The notes: generated from the letters alone by a model not told the origin. A stretch of DNA of 64,000 nt from Flavobacterium geliluteum (GCF_017948595.1 NZ_JAGFBV010000006.1:62001-126000); one strand, 5' to 3'; positions 8,952 through 17,319 are shown, counted from the first letter of the stretch. Program-made: numbers and translations.

Positions 8952-10157
8952 CTAATTTAAAATCCCTAATTCCACCATACAAGCTTTCATCATTTCGTAA
9001 GTGCGCTGAATGTCGTTGTCTAAACCAATAGAGAAACGAATCAAACCATCGGTAAGTCCCATCTCTTTTTGTTCTTCCATCGGGATCTCGCTCGAAGTAG
9101 ATGTCCCAGGAGCGCTGAACAATGTTTTGTAGAAACCTAAGCTCACAGCCAAATATCCTAAATTTCTCGCTTGCATCAATTCCATCAATTCATTGGCTTT
9201 GGCCAAAGTTCCAACGTCAATAGTCAGCATTCCGCCAAAACCATATTCCGGATTGATCATTGTTTTGTAAAGTTCGTGGCTTGGATGGCTTTTTAGCCCC
9301 GGATAAACGGTTTTTAGACCCTCTTTTTCAAATTGATCCGCCAGAAAATGCGCGTTATGACTGTGTTGCTTGATACGAATATGCAACGTACGAAGATTTT
9401 TCATCACACTCGCAGAACGTAAACTGTCCATTGTAGGGCCCAAAAGCATGCTTGCGCCAGAATTTACATTTTTCAAAGCATTAATAAATTCTTTTGATGC
9501 ACACGTTACACCACCAACCGTATCGCTGCTGCCGTTAATGTATTTTGTCAAACTATGAATCACAATATCTGCGCCTAATTTGGCTGGCGAAACAGACAAT
9601 GGCGAAAATGTATTGTCAACAACCAACGTCAAATTATGTTTTTTAGCAATTTGCGCCAATCCAGCAATATCAGCCACTTCCAGTAGCGGGTTGCTCACCG
9701 TTTCGCAATATAAAACCTTTGTTTTAGCGGTAATTGCCGCTTCTACAACCTCTAATTTTGTAATGTCTACAAACGAGGTTGCAATTCCAAAACGAGGTGT
9801 GAAATTCTTCAAAAAAGCATAGGTTCCTCCATAAATTGTACGGCTCGAGATAATATGATCGCCTGCGCTGCAAAGTTGCAATATAGTAGGCGTAATGGCA
9901 CCCATTCCAGAGGCCGAAACATTCGCCGTTTCTGTGCCTTCCATCGCTGCCAAAGCCTGGTCTAAGTACAAATTACTCGGCGACGAATGGCGCGAATACA
10001 AATAACAGCCCTCCATGTTGCCTTCAAAAGTGTCAAACATGGTTTTGGCCGAAAGAAAGGTGTAAGTCGAAGAATCAGAAATCGACGGATTTACACCACC
10101 AAATTCGCCAAAGTATTGCAGATCCTGAATTTTATCTGCTGGGTTAAAGTCTTTCAT
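8952..10157 (-). CDS. Cys/Met-metabolism PLP-dependent enzyme (methionine gamma-lyase / cystathionine synthase-lyase type)
   Basis: The 401-residue protein is a fold-type I PLP enzyme of the trans-sulfuration family. The PLP lysine is K205 in HSLTKYINGSSDTVGG. Family hallmarks are YLYSRHSSPSN (about 52-62), the phosphate-binding SASGMGAI (about 81-88), DNTFSPLSVSPAKLGADIV (about 181-199) and a C-terminal RFSIGLD. Such enzymes make or break C-S bonds in methionine, cystathionine or homocysteine in the cytoplasm. Subgroup assignment from sequence alone is unreliable; methionine gamma-lyase is a fair guess. It is divergent from an Lrp/AsnC regulator gene 393 bp away, which suggests amino-acid-responsive control. 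A dispersed element sits within 10 nt of its start codon. Confidence 0.85.
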   Translation of the reverse strand: MKDFNPADKIQDLQYFGEFGGVNPSISDSSTYTFLSAKTMFDTFEGNMEGCYLYSRHSSPSNLYLDQALAAMEGTETANVSASGMGAITPTILQLCSAGDHIISSRTIYGGTYAFLKNFTPRFGIATSFVDITKLEVVEAAITAKTKVLYCETVSNPLLEVADIAGLAQIAKKHNLTLVVDNTFSPLSVSPAKLGADIVIHSLTKYINGSSDTVGGVTCASKEFINALKNVNSGASMLLGPTMDSLRSASVMKNLRTLHIRIKQHSHNAHFLADQFEKEGLKTVYPGLKSHPSHELYKTMINPEYGFGGMLTIDVGTLAKANELMELMQARNLGYLAVSLGFYKTLFSAPGTSTSSEIPMEEQKEMGLTDGLIRFSIGLDNDIQRTYEMMKACMVELGILN

Positions 10158-10163
10158 TTTTAT

Positions 10164-10200
10164 GTCATTGCGAGGAACGAAGTACTCGAGCGCAGCGAAC
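10164..10200. repeat. GTCATTGCGAGGAACGAAG-type dispersed element
   Basis: GTCATTGCGAGGAACGAAG (10164-10182), followed by a GC-richer tail with GAGCGCAGCGAACTGAG, resembles GTCATCCTGAGAAACGAAG at 11095-11113. It lies directly upstream of the PLP enzyme start codon. Confidence 0.45.
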
Positions 10201-10244
10201 TGAGCGTAAGCTAACTCATCCTCAGGTTAATATTTATAATTTTT

Positions 10245-10378
10245 AGAAGCTATTTCCTGCTATCCGTTTCAATCTTTTGCTTTTTAAAGAAAAAAGCAAA
10301 AGGATTTCCACTTCAAACGAAGTTCACTGAACTCCACTTAAAATAAGAATCATGTGAAGTAATCAGGGCTAGGGCACT
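10245..10378. repeat. Dispersed hairpin-core repeat, type A (reverse orientation, with insertion)
   Basis: Read on the minus strand it runs from GCCCTGATTACTTCA, through an inserted segment, to ATCCTTTTGC, a perfect stem (CTTTTGCTTTTT 10274-10285 / AAAAAGCAAAAG 10291-10302), then GAAACGGATAGCAGGAAATA. The flanks match copies at 30661-30740 and 51903-51986 while the stem sequence differs. Confidence 0.6.
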
Positions 10379-10550
10379 TGTTTTCAAAACAAAATTCATT
10401 CAAAATAACATCTTATTAGAAAAATAATCAACTATATGTTTTGTATTTAGATTTTAAAACCATAAAAAGTAAAATTTTTAAATTATTATTCTAAATTTAC
10501 TCTATAAAACATCAATCAATAGATTTTCTTTCATCTCACAACTTCAAAAA

Positions 10551-11006
10551 ATGACTTTAGACGCCACCGACAAAAAACTCCTTGTTTTACTGCAAACCGA
10601 CAGCAAAAAAACTACCAAAGAATTGTCCTTAAAACTCAATCTTTCGGTAACTGCAGTGTATGAGCGAATCAAGAAGTTAGAGCGCGAAGGCATCATCAAA
10701 AACTATGTGGCGCTGGTCGATAAAACCAAAATCGAAAGAGGTTTTGTCGTGTTCTGTCATCTAAAACTCATTCAGCATACCAAACAATTCCTGACCAAAT
10801 TCGAGAGCGAAGTCATTCAGCTCAACGAAGTTTTAGAATGCCATCACGTAAGTGGCGACTATGATTATATCCTCAAAGTTTTGGTAAAAGACATGGAAGC
10901 CTACAGAGAATTTTTGGTAACCAAGCTCACCACTTTGCAGCATATTGGAAGCACACAAAGTATGTTTATGATCAATGAAGTGAAGAATTCTACGGTTATT
11001 TTTTAA
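10551..11006 (+). CDS. Lrp/AsnC-family transcriptional regulator
   Basis: At 151 residues this is the normal size for the family. The N-terminal winged helix-turn-helix (about 4-60) includes LDATDKKLLVLLQTDSKKT and LNLSVTAVYERIKKLEREGI, the standard Lrp recognition helix region. The C-terminal RAM ligand-binding domain (about 70-145) has HHVSGDYDYILKVLVKDMEAY, including the G-D-Y-D core. It likely binds an amino acid and forms octameric or dimeric rings. Divergence from the PLP-dependent sulfur amino-acid enzyme gene suggests it regulates that gene and possibly itself. The ligand is not known. Confidence 0.93.
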   Translation: MTLDATDKKLLVLLQTDSKKTTKELSLKLNLSVTAVYERIKKLEREGIIKNYVALVDKTKIERGFVVFCHLKLIQHTKQFLTKFESEVIQLNEVLECHHVSGDYDYILKVLVKDMEAYREFLVTKLTTLQHIGSTQSMFMINEVKNSTVIF

Positions 11007-11094
11007 GTTGTGGAGGTTCTGAGTTGCTAAGTTTTTGAGGTTTTGCTGCAAAGATTCGCAGGGACAAAGGCTCAAAGTTTTTTTCGCTCTTTTT

Positions 11095-11118
11095 GTCATC
11101 CTGAGAAACGAAGGATCC
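11095..11118. repeat. GTCATCCTGAGAAACGAAGGATCC dispersed element
   Basis: This is a variant of the element at 10164-10182, placed between the Lrp-type gene and the toxin-antitoxin pair. The adjacent sequence 11009-11045 carries GGTTCTGAGTTGCTAAGTTT, also echoed in the 33.3-33.8 kb and 52.7 kb intergenic repeats. Confidence 0.4.
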
Positions 11119-11248
11119 CCGCAAGAAGCTCTAAAAAGAATGTTATCTCTTTGCAGAATTACCTTTGGAGATTTCTTCTTAGTCAAAACTTGGTCTTTGT
11201 GAACAAAAAAAGAAAATCATCTTAACACATTTCAAAACCAAAAAGGGT

Positions 11249-11256
11249 TAAATTTG
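11249..11256 (+). promoter_or_regulatory. Putative -7 box (TAAATTTG) of the toxin-antitoxin operon
   Basis: TAAATTTG matches TAnnTTTG and lies 19 nt before the antitoxin ATG at 11275, giving a short leader of roughly 12-15 nt. Confidence 0.45.
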
Positions 11257-11274
11257 ATTTAAAATGCAACGATA

Positions 11275-11520
11275 ATGGAAACAAGAGAATTAAGACGTAA
11301 GCTGATAAAGGATTTTGGAAAATTCATTGAAGACGATTCTAAATTAGAAATTTTAGAAAGTGTTTTTGCTGCTATAAATCATGACGAAAAGAAATCAATT
11401 GTTTCTGATTCTCATTATGATTTAGTTGCTGAAGAAAGAGAAAAGTATCTTTCAAATAAAAAAGAAGCAACTTCTTGGGAGGAAGTAGAACAGCGTTTGA
11501 ATGATAAGTATGGTTTTTAA
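11275..11520 (+). CDS. Antitoxin of a ParE/RelE-type toxin-antitoxin pair
   Basis: This acidic, Lys/Glu-rich 81-residue protein has a central LVAEEREKYLSNKKEATSWE motif like the addiction-module antitoxins that accompany ParE/RelE toxins in Bacteroidota. Its C-terminal half would wrap the toxin. No clear DNA-binding motif is evident, although the N-terminal part is helical. The downstream toxin gene overlaps its 3' end, so the two are translationally coupled. The antitoxin role is inferred from size, motif and position. Confidence 0.75.
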   Translation: METRELRRKLIKDFGKFIEDDSKLEILESVFAAINHDEKKSIVSDSHYDLVAEEREKYLSNKKEATSWEEVEQRLNDKYGF

Positions 11521-11800
11521 AATTAAAATTTTACCCTTAGCAGAAAATGAAATTGATGATTCTATTGAATTTTATGAAAGCAGGAGTAGAGGTTTGGGAA
11601 AACAATTTATGTCTTATTTACAATTATATCTAAAAGTTTTAAAAACAAATCCGCAATTATTTGAAATAAAAAAAGCACCAGGCTATCGTGAATTAACCTT
11701 AGTAAAATTTCCATTCGTAATTATTTATGAAATTATCGAAAATGAAGTAATCGTTTATTCTGTTTTTCATTCTTCAAGAAATCCTCAAAGTAAACCTTGA
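11510..11800 (+). CDS. ParE/RelE-family toxin
   Basis: The 96-residue protein (99 if the ATG at 11501 is used) begins FKIKILPLAENEIDDSIEFY and includes GLGKQFMSYL and a C-terminal FPFVIIYEI...VIVYSVFHSSRNP, the usual ParE/RelE beta-sheet plus the terminal H-x-x-R-x-P motif. The family inhibits either DNA gyrase (ParE) or translation (RelE). Which applies here cannot be told. The start at 11510 is preferred because the homologous core begins there; both starts overlap the antitoxin gene. This is a complete, apparently intact pair inserted in a gap rich in dispersed repeats. Confidence 0.85.
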   Translation: MVFKIKILPLAENEIDDSIEFYESRSRGLGKQFMSYLQLYLKVLKTNPQLFEIKKAPGYRELTLVKFPFVIIYEIIENEVIVYSVFHSSRNPQSKP

Positions 11801-12041
11801 GTTTTATGTAGAAAGTTACAAAGGTTCAGAGGCTTCTTATAATAATCTTGCGATTTCATGAGAAACAAAAATAATTCGAGAGAATTTATGTAACTAGAGG
11901 CAAAAAAATTTTCGATTACTTGCCTTTGCAACATTTAAAAACAAACCCTAGCAAACCTTTTTATGCTTTATTATAAAACTTCCAACCAAAATTTCATACA
12001 AAAAACATTGAAATTTAAACTTTAAACAAAACTTTATTCCT

Positions 12042-12049
12042 TAATTTTG
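12042..12049 (+). promoter_or_regulatory. Putative -7 box (TAATTTTG) of lpdA
   Basis: TAATTTTG matches TAnnTTTG and lies 27 nt upstream of the lpdA ATG at 12077. The 276-bp gap from the toxin gene holds nothing else recognisable. Confidence 0.5.
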
Positions 12050-12076
12050 TATCGCTAAAAATAAAATAGACAAACT

Positions 12077-13480
12077 ATGAGTTCATTTGACGTAGTCATT
12101 ATAGGTTCAGGCCCTGGCGGATATGTATCAGCAATTCGTTGCGCACAATTAGGTTTCAAAACAGCAATTGTAGAAAAGTATAACTCGCTGGGAGGAACGT
12201 GCCTTAACGTAGGTTGTATTCCTTCAAAAGCATTATTGTCTTCTTCTCATCATTATGCCGAAATTGCACATTTTGCAGATCACGGAATTGAAGTTTCGGG
12301 AGATGTAAAAATCAATTTAGAGAAAATGATCGCGCGTAAGCAAGCGGTTGTAGATCAAACCGTTGGTGGAATCAACTACTTAATGGATAAAAATAAAATT
12401 ACTGTTTTTACAGGTTTAGGTTCTTTCGTAGATGCAACACACATTGCAGTTGCAAAAGCAGATGGAACTTCGGAAACTATCGAAACAAAATATGCTGTAA
12501 TTGCTACAGGTTCTAAACCATCTTCTTTGCCTTTTATTAAAATTGATAAAGAAAGAATTATTACTTCTACTGAAGCTTTGGCCTTAAAAGAAGTACCAAA
12601 ACACCTTGTAATTATTGGTGGAGGCGTTATCGGAATCGAGCTTGGACAAGTTTATTTACGTTTGGGAGCGCAAGTTTCTGTAGTAGAATTTATGGATAGA
12701 ATTATTCCCGGAATGGATAGTGCTTTGTCTAAAGAATTGACAAAAGTATTGAAAAAACAAGGAATGAAATTTTATGTTTCCCACAAAGTAAAATCAGTAG
12801 AAAGAAACGATGATGCTGTTGTGGTTCAGGCTGAAAATGCAAAAGGAGAAACAATCACTCTTGAAGGAGATTATTCATTAGTTTCTGTTGGTCGTCGTCC
12901 TTACACAGACGGATTAAATGCTGACAAAGCTGGAGTAAAAATTTCAGACAGAGGACAAGTAGAAGTAAACGATCATTTGCAAACAAATGTTCCGAATATT
13001 TATGCGATAGGAGACGTTGTTCGTGGAGCAATGCTGGCGCACAAAGCCGAAGAAGAAGGAACGATGGTTGCCGAAATCTTAGCAGGTCAAAAACCACATA
13101 TCGATTATAATTTGATTCCTGGTGTAGTTTATACTTGGCCAGAAGTTGCTGCAGTTGGACAAACAGAAGAGCAGGTAAAAGCTTCTGGAACCGAATATAA
13201 AGTAGGAAGTTTTCCTTTTAAAGCTTTAGGTCGTGCAAGAGCAAGTGGAGATTTAGACGGATTCGTAAAAATTATTGCTGATGCAAAAACAGATGAGGTT
13301 TTAGGTGTTCACATGATTGGTGCCCGTACCGCTGATTTGATTGCTGAAGCTGTGACTGCAATGGAATTTAAAGCCTCTGCAGAAGATATTTCAAGAATGA
13401 GCCACGCACACCCAACTTTCGCGGAAGCGGTAAAAGAAGCGGCATTGGCTGCAACAGATAACAGAGCTTTACACGTGTAA
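12077..13480 (+). CDS. lpdA: Dihydrolipoyl dehydrogenase (E3)
   Basis: At 467 residues this is the expected length. E3 regenerates oxidised lipoyl groups in 2-oxoacid dehydrogenase complexes and the glycine cleavage system, using FAD and NAD+. Visible are the FAD Rossmann motif GSGPGG (about 10-15), the redox disulfide C42/C47 in GTCLNVGCIPSK, the NAD-binding GGGVIGIELG (about 180), the second FAD segment YAIGDVVRG (about 312), and the catalytic His/Glu pair in HAHPTFAEAV (about H445/E450). It is not adjacent to E1 or E2 genes, so it may be shared by several complexes. It ends at a strong terminator. Confidence 0.96.
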   Translation: MSSFDVVIIGSGPGGYVSAIRCAQLGFKTAIVEKYNSLGGTCLNVGCIPSKALLSSSHHYAEIAHFADHGIEVSGDVKINLEKMIARKQAVVDQTVGGINYLMDKNKITVFTGLGSFVDATHIAVAKADGTSETIETKYAVIATGSKPSSLPFIKIDKERIITSTEALALKEVPKHLVIIGGGVIGIELGQVYLRLGAQVSVVEFMDRIIPGMDSALSKELTKVLKKQGMKFYVSHKVKSVERNDDAVVVQAENAKGETITLEGDYSLVSVGRRPYTDGLNADKAGVKISDRGQVEVNDHLQTNVPNIYAIGDVVRGAMLAHKAEEEGTMVAEILAGQKPHIDYNLIPGVVYTWPEVAAVGQTEEQVKASGTEYKVGSFPFKALGRARASGDLDGFVKIIADAKTDEVLGVHMIGARTADLIAEAVTAMEFKASAEDISRMSHAHPTFAEAVKEAALAATDNRALHV

Positions 13481-13502
13481 TAGACGTTAAATCATATTTT
13501 TT

Positions 13503-13537
13503 AAACCGCTGGAAGTATTTTTTCCAGCGGTTTTTTT
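13503..13537 (+). terminator. Rho-independent terminator after lpdA
   Basis: Stem AAACCGCTGGA (13503-13513) / TCCAGCGGTTT (13523-13533) followed by a T run. Confidence 0.9.
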
Positions 13538-13624
13538 GTGCATTTAAATATGTAAAAAATAAAAATAATTCTGTAAACATTTCTCTGACTAAGATGGTAA
13601 CTTTATGATATAAAAGAGAACATT

Positions 13625-14167
13625 ATGAAAAATAGATATATAATTCCTGCATTAGTGGGGGCAGGAGTAGCTATTGCACTTTATTCTTGTAAAGCGACTA
13701 TTCCTAAAAAAGCAGCTGCTGTTACTAATTTTGATATTTCTAAATATTTAGGAAAATGGTTCGAGATTGCCAGACTGGATTTTAAATATGAAAAAGGTTT
13801 AAGCAACGTAACTGCCGAATATTCTCTGAACGATAATGGTACATTAAAAGTTGATAACAAGGGCTATGATGTCAGAAAAGACAAGTGGGAACAAAGCATA
13901 GGAAAAGCCAAATTTGTCAAAAAAGACAATGTAGGTATGCTGAAAGTCTCATTTTTTGGTCCTTTTTACGCTGGTTATAATGTAATTGCTGTTGATGAGA
14001 ATTATAAATATGCCTTGGTGGTAGGCGAAAATCTAAAGTACATGTGGATCTTGTCGCGCGAAACGACAATGCCTGAAAGTGTAAAAGCAGATTTTCTTAT
14101 AAAAGCTCAGGATATAGGTTATAATGTTTCAGATCTTGTTTGGGTACAACATGATAAAGCGCAATAA
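13625..14167 (+). CDS. Lipocalin-family outer-membrane lipoprotein (Blc-like)
   Basis: The 180-residue protein has a hydrophobic leader and lipobox ALYSC (Cys at about residue 22), so it is a lipoprotein. The lipocalin signature follows: YLGKWFEIARLDFKYEKGLSN (G-x-W motif, about 41-61), then beta strands with NVTAEYSL and GPFYAGYNVI, and the closing YMWILSRETTMPE region (about 140). Bacterial lipocalins of the Blc type bind lysophospholipids or other lipids at the outer membrane, often under stress. Ligand and regulation are not evident. A TAACTTTA stretch near 13595 is a poor promoter match. It ends at its own terminator, facing a gene on the opposite strand. Confidence 0.9.
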   Translation: MKNRYIIPALVGAGVAIALYSCKATIPKKAAAVTNFDISKYLGKWFEIARLDFKYEKGLSNVTAEYSLNDNGTLKVDNKGYDVRKDKWEQSIGKAKFVKKDNVGMLKVSFFGPFYAGYNVIAVDENYKYALVVGENLKYMWILSRETTMPESVKADFLIKAQDIGYNVSDLVWVQHDKAQ

Positions 14168-14172
14168 ACAAG

Positions 14173-14205
14173 AAACCCGACATTTTTCTTGATGTCGGGT
14201 TTTTA
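14173..14205. terminator. Hairpin terminator between the convergent lipocalin and DoxX-like genes
   Basis: AAACCCGACAT (14173-14183) / ATGTCGGGTTT (14192-14202) followed by T residues. It clearly serves the plus-strand lipocalin gene. The opposing strand has fewer Ts after the stem. Confidence 0.85.
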
Positions 14206-14224
14206 TGTCTGAAATTGAAGCAAT

Positions 14225-14599
14225 TTAAGCTGTAAAAACACTTTTGTAATTACCCCAATATCTGTAAATTAAAAATAAATTGGCTAAAAATAATAACGCT
14301 GCAATAGGCAAACCTTCTGGAGCCAAAAAATAATTAATAAACAAAATATTAATCGTAATAGGCAGAATTAGGATATTAGCAAGTGTTACATAACGCCCTG
14401 TCAAAAAAGCAACTCCGCACAGCAATTCGATTGATTTGGCTAATGGCAATAAGTAAGTTGAGGCGACTAAACCCATATTAAATGCTTTAAAATTTCCTGT
14501 AGCTTCAGGCTCAGGCGCCAGTTTGAAGAAAAAAGTAATAGAAGCAAATAATAATAAAAGACCAATTAAAACTCGGACAACAATTGTAGCAATTTTCAT
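14225..14599 (-). CDS. DoxX-like small membrane protein
   Basis: About 124 residues from the ATG at 14599 (135 from an upstream ATG at 14632). The shorter form is preferred because it begins MKIATIVVRVLIGLLLLFAS, directly with TM1. Four hydrophobic segments are visible, with the DoxX-like pattern GLVASTYLLPLAKSIELLCG and FLTGRYVTLANILILPI. Members are quinone-linked or redox-associated small membrane proteins of mostly unknown role. It stands alone, convergent with the lipocalin gene. Confidence 0.75.
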   Translation of the reverse strand: MKIATIVVRVLIGLLLLFASITFFFKLAPEPEATGNFKAFNMGLVASTYLLPLAKSIELLCGVAFLTGRYVTLANILILPITINILFINYFLAPEGLPIAALLFLANLFLIYRYWGNYKSVFTA

Positions 14600-14803
14600 A
14601 GTATTGGGGTTTTTAGATAAGTTAAAAAGCACTGTTTTGAAAAGCGTTATTCCCTAAATTCCTAATAAAATGAAAATCATTTTTTGAAACCAGTTTATTA
14701 AGAATTTTACAATCTGCGTAATCCTATTTTAGGATTAATTGAATTCTATATCAAATATAACGAATTTTTTCCTATAAAAATACTGCTTTATTAACACTTT
14801 TGC

Positions 14804-15703
14804 TTATTTTTTTACATACTTTTTATAAAGGAAGAAACCTCCAAAACCTAATAACAGAAAAGGCCAAAGATGTACTAATGCGACCAAAATGGTTTCAAGA
14901 ATGTACCAGCCACTTTTTAAAGCATCTATAATTTGGATGCCTAGATTCGGTTTGTAGGCGTCGCTATCTTTTTCGCTGGCCGTAATTTCTTGTTTAATCG
15001 TTTCTTTTTGGTACAATTGCAACGTCACAGTACTAAAGTTAATTTGATCCTGCATTTCCAAATCTGTTATTTTTCGGGTATCGTTTTCTTCTTTTTGGAT
15101 GGCCAAAGTGTTTTCGGCTTCCATGATATCTTTTATTTTTTTGCCTTTAGTATCAATAGCTTTTTCGACCCTTTTTGCTGTAACTACGCTTCTTTTTTGC
15201 GAAAGTTGATTCGATAATAACTTCAGCGACACATCATCTGCTTTGATGACCCTGAAGTCCAGAAAATCAATTTGTTTGGCAATACTTTTTATAACTGTAT
15301 CAAGTTGTGTATTGGGCACACGAATCGTGATATTATTTTCGACACTGTATTTCAAGGTTTCGAGTGTGCTGTCCTGGCTAATTTTGGTTTTTATTTCATC
15401 ATTAATGGTGCTTTGAAGGTTGGTATACGTAACAAAACCACCAAATTTGTGCACCACATTTTCTATGGCATACGTTGATTTTGCTACATTTTTAACCTTA
15501 AATTTAATATCGGCGGTACGAATAAATTTTTGCTTGCTGTCCTTTTTTTCCACTGCGGCCGAGGAAGAAACTATAGTGCTATCCGTGATGGCGTCAGCGA
15601 TATCTGCGCTTTCTTCGGCTGTGGCGGTATCTGCTTTTTTACAGGAAAATAATAATGTGATAATGATCAAGGCAGTGAAGCCTAACTTTGCAAATGTTTT
15701 CAT
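14804..15703 (-). CDS. DUF4349-family lipoprotein
   Basis: The 299-residue protein has a signal peptide and lipobox LLFSC (Cys about 21), then a low-complexity A/D/S-rich linker (22-50). The DUF4349 core starts KFIRTADIKFKVKNV and continues through FGGFVTYTN, IRVPNTQLDTVI and a coiled-coil-like helical section (about 170-215). A C-terminal TM segment (about 265-292, WPFLLLGFGGFFLYKKYV) ends in lysines. Membrane tethering at both ends is unusual for a simple lipoprotein but common in this family. Function is unknown. It is divergent from pabB. Confidence 0.85.
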   Translation of the reverse strand: MKTFAKLGFTALIIITLLFSCKKADTATAEESADIADAITDSTIVSSSAAVEKKDSKQKFIRTADIKFKVKNVAKSTYAIENVVHKFGGFVTYTNLQSTINDEIKTKISQDSTLETLKYSVENNITIRVPNTQLDTVIKSIAKQIDFLDFRVIKADDVSLKLLSNQLSQKRSVVTAKRVEKAIDTKGKKIKDIMEAENTLAIQKEENDTRKITDLEMQDQINFSTVTLQLYQKETIKQEITASEKDSDAYKPNLGIQIIDALKSGWYILETILVALVHLWPFLLLGFGGFFLYKKYVKK

Positions 15704-15890
15704 AAAAGTTTTAAAATTGGATTAGTAAAAGGTTTTTTTTTAGGTGATTTATAAATATTTTTTATCAGACAGAAGGAGTAATTTTTTAATCAAATGATGA
15801 AATTGGTTTTAGGATTTGGCATTAATTCGATATACTAAAAAGTGTGCCAAGATTTTTTGAGATTACTTTAACGAAGGAAAATATTTGTCG

Positions 15891-15898
15891 TAATTTTG
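15891..15898 (+). promoter_or_regulatory. Putative -7 box (TAATTTTG) of pabB
   Basis: TAATTTTG matches TAnnTTTG. The longest frame of pabB would start at the TTG inside this box (15896), which argues that translation starts downstream, probably at the TTG at 15920. Confidence 0.5.
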
Positions 15899-15919
15899 AG
15901 GTCTAAAATTTATTTATTC

Positions 15920-17206
15920 TTGAGAGTTTCCATTCATAAGCATATTTCGAATCCCGAGCAGTTCAAACAGCAACTTTTAATGTGGTCACAACAATTTCGT
16001 GAAGCCATTTTTTTAGATAGCAACTCCTATCCGCAAGAATATTCAAGTTTTGATTGCATCCTTGCAGTAGATGCTTTTACAGCTCTCAAAACCGATTTTT
16101 ACAATGCTTTTGAAGATTTAAAACAATACCAGCAAACGACCAAAGATTGGCTTTTTGGTTATCTTTCGTATGATCTGAAAAATGATTTAGAGCGCTTGAC
16201 ATCTTCAAATTATGATGGATTGCATTTTGCAGATTTGTTTTTCTTCCAGCCAAAAAAAATATTTTTATTGAAAGAGAATCACTTGGAGATACAGTATTTA
16301 TTGCTTTGTGATGATGAGATTGAAGATGATTTTGAAGAAATTATGCAATATCATTCTGATGTTTTTGAAACAGTAAATCCGATTATCGTACAACAAAGAA
16401 TTTCTAAGGCATCTTATGTAGAAAAAGTTTCAAAAATGCTGAATCACATTCACGCAGGTGACATGTATGAAGCTAATTTTTGTATGGAATTTTTTGCCGA
16501 AAATGTGATACTAAATCCTGTAGAAAAATTTCAAAAATTAAATGCTATTTCTCAGGCTCCTTTTTCGGTTTTCTTCAAAAATAATAAGCAATTTTTGCTA
16601 TCAGCATCCCCAGAACGTTATATAAAAAAGAGGGACGAAAATATTATTTCGCAACCTATAAAAGGAACTTCGAAACGTTTTTTTAATGCAGTTGAAGACG
16701 AACAATCTAAAAAATTTCTGGAAACAGATGCAAAAGAAAGAGCCGAAAATATCATGATTACAGATTTGGTTCGCAATGATTTATCGCGAACTGCGCAAAA
16801 AGGATCTGTAAAAGTAACGGAACTTTGTAAAATTTATTCTTTTTTGCAAGTGCATCAAATGATTTCTACGGTTACATCAAAGCTAGATCCACAATATTCG
16901 GCAGTTGATGTTTTAAGAACGACTTTCCCGATGGGAAGTATGACGGGTGCCCCAAAAATTTCTGTGATGAAAATTATCGAAAATTTGGAAGAAACAAAAC
17001 GTGGCTTATACAGCGGATCGGTAGGTTATTTTACCCCCGATGGTGATTTTGATTTTAATGTTGTTATTCGCAGTATTTTGTACAATCAAGAAAATAAATA
17101 CGTTTCGTTTTCGGTCGGCAGCGCTATCACGTCACAATCAATACCCGAAAAAGAATACGAAGAATGTCTGCTAAAAGCCAAAGCAATGCACGAGGTTTTA
17201 CGATAG
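15920..17206 (+). CDS. pabB: Aminodeoxychorismate synthase component I (PabB-type)
   Basis: The protein has 428 residues from the preferred TTG start at 15920. The chorismate-binding domain fills the C-terminal two thirds: SASPERYIKK, PIKGTSKRF (about 246-254), ITDLVRNDLSRTA, FPMGSMTGAPKISVMKIIE and GLYSGSVGYF. The PIKGT lysine (about K248) is the residue that distinguishes PabB from TrpE, which has alanine there. It converts chorismate to 4-amino-4-deoxychorismate for folate, with a glutamine amidotransferase (PabA) not seen nearby. No ATG lies before residue 21 of this frame. The start is uncertain; the function is fairly firm. Confidence 0.85.
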   Translation: MRVSIHKHISNPEQFKQQLLMWSQQFREAIFLDSNSYPQEYSSFDCILAVDAFTALKTDFYNAFEDLKQYQQTTKDWLFGYLSYDLKNDLERLTSSNYDGLHFADLFFFQPKKIFLLKENHLEIQYLLLCDDEIEDDFEEIMQYHSDVFETVNPIIVQQRISKASYVEKVSKMLNHIHAGDMYEANFCMEFFAENVILNPVEKFQKLNAISQAPFSVFFKNNKQFLLSASPERYIKKRDENIISQPIKGTSKRFFNAVEDEQSKKFLETDAKERAENIMITDLVRNDLSRTAQKGSVKVTELCKIYSFLQVHQMISTVTSKLDPQYSAVDVLRTTFPMGSMTGAPKISVMKIIENLEETKRGLYSGSVGYFTPDGDFDFNVVIRSILYNQENKYVSFSVGSAITSQSIPEKEYEECLLKAKAMHEVLR

Positions 17207-17213
17207 GATTTAG

Positions 17214-17271
17214 TCACAGATTAAAGGATTAAAATGACTATAAAATCTGTGTAAATCTTTTAATCTGTGGC
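17214..17271. repeat. Dispersed inverted repeat (TCACAGATTAAA family)
   Basis: TCACAGATTAAA (17214-17225) faces TTTAATCTGTGGC (17258-17271). An internal AATCTGTGTAAATC adds a third copy of the core. It sits in the pabB-tilS gap and could act as a transcript hairpin. Confidence 0.6.
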
Positions 17272-17319
17272 AAAAAATAAATCATAAGTTTTTAGAATTT
17301 AATTTTTTACATTTATCAA

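Larger units (their letters stand above)
10158..10550. other. Divergent intergenic region holding two dispersed elements
   Basis: This 393-bp region between the PLP enzyme gene and the Lrp-type gene has no ORF of its own. It contains a GTCATTGCGAGGAACGAAG element at 10164-10182 and a hairpin-core repeat at 10245-10378, followed by AT-rich sequence leading to the regulator. No clear TAnnTTTG box was found for either gene. Confidence 0.6.

Noticed and set aside
11043-11225. Sixty-codon plus-strand ORF before the toxin-antitoxin pair
   Set aside because: It translates a dispersed GTCATCCTGAG element and filler, with no protein-like features.
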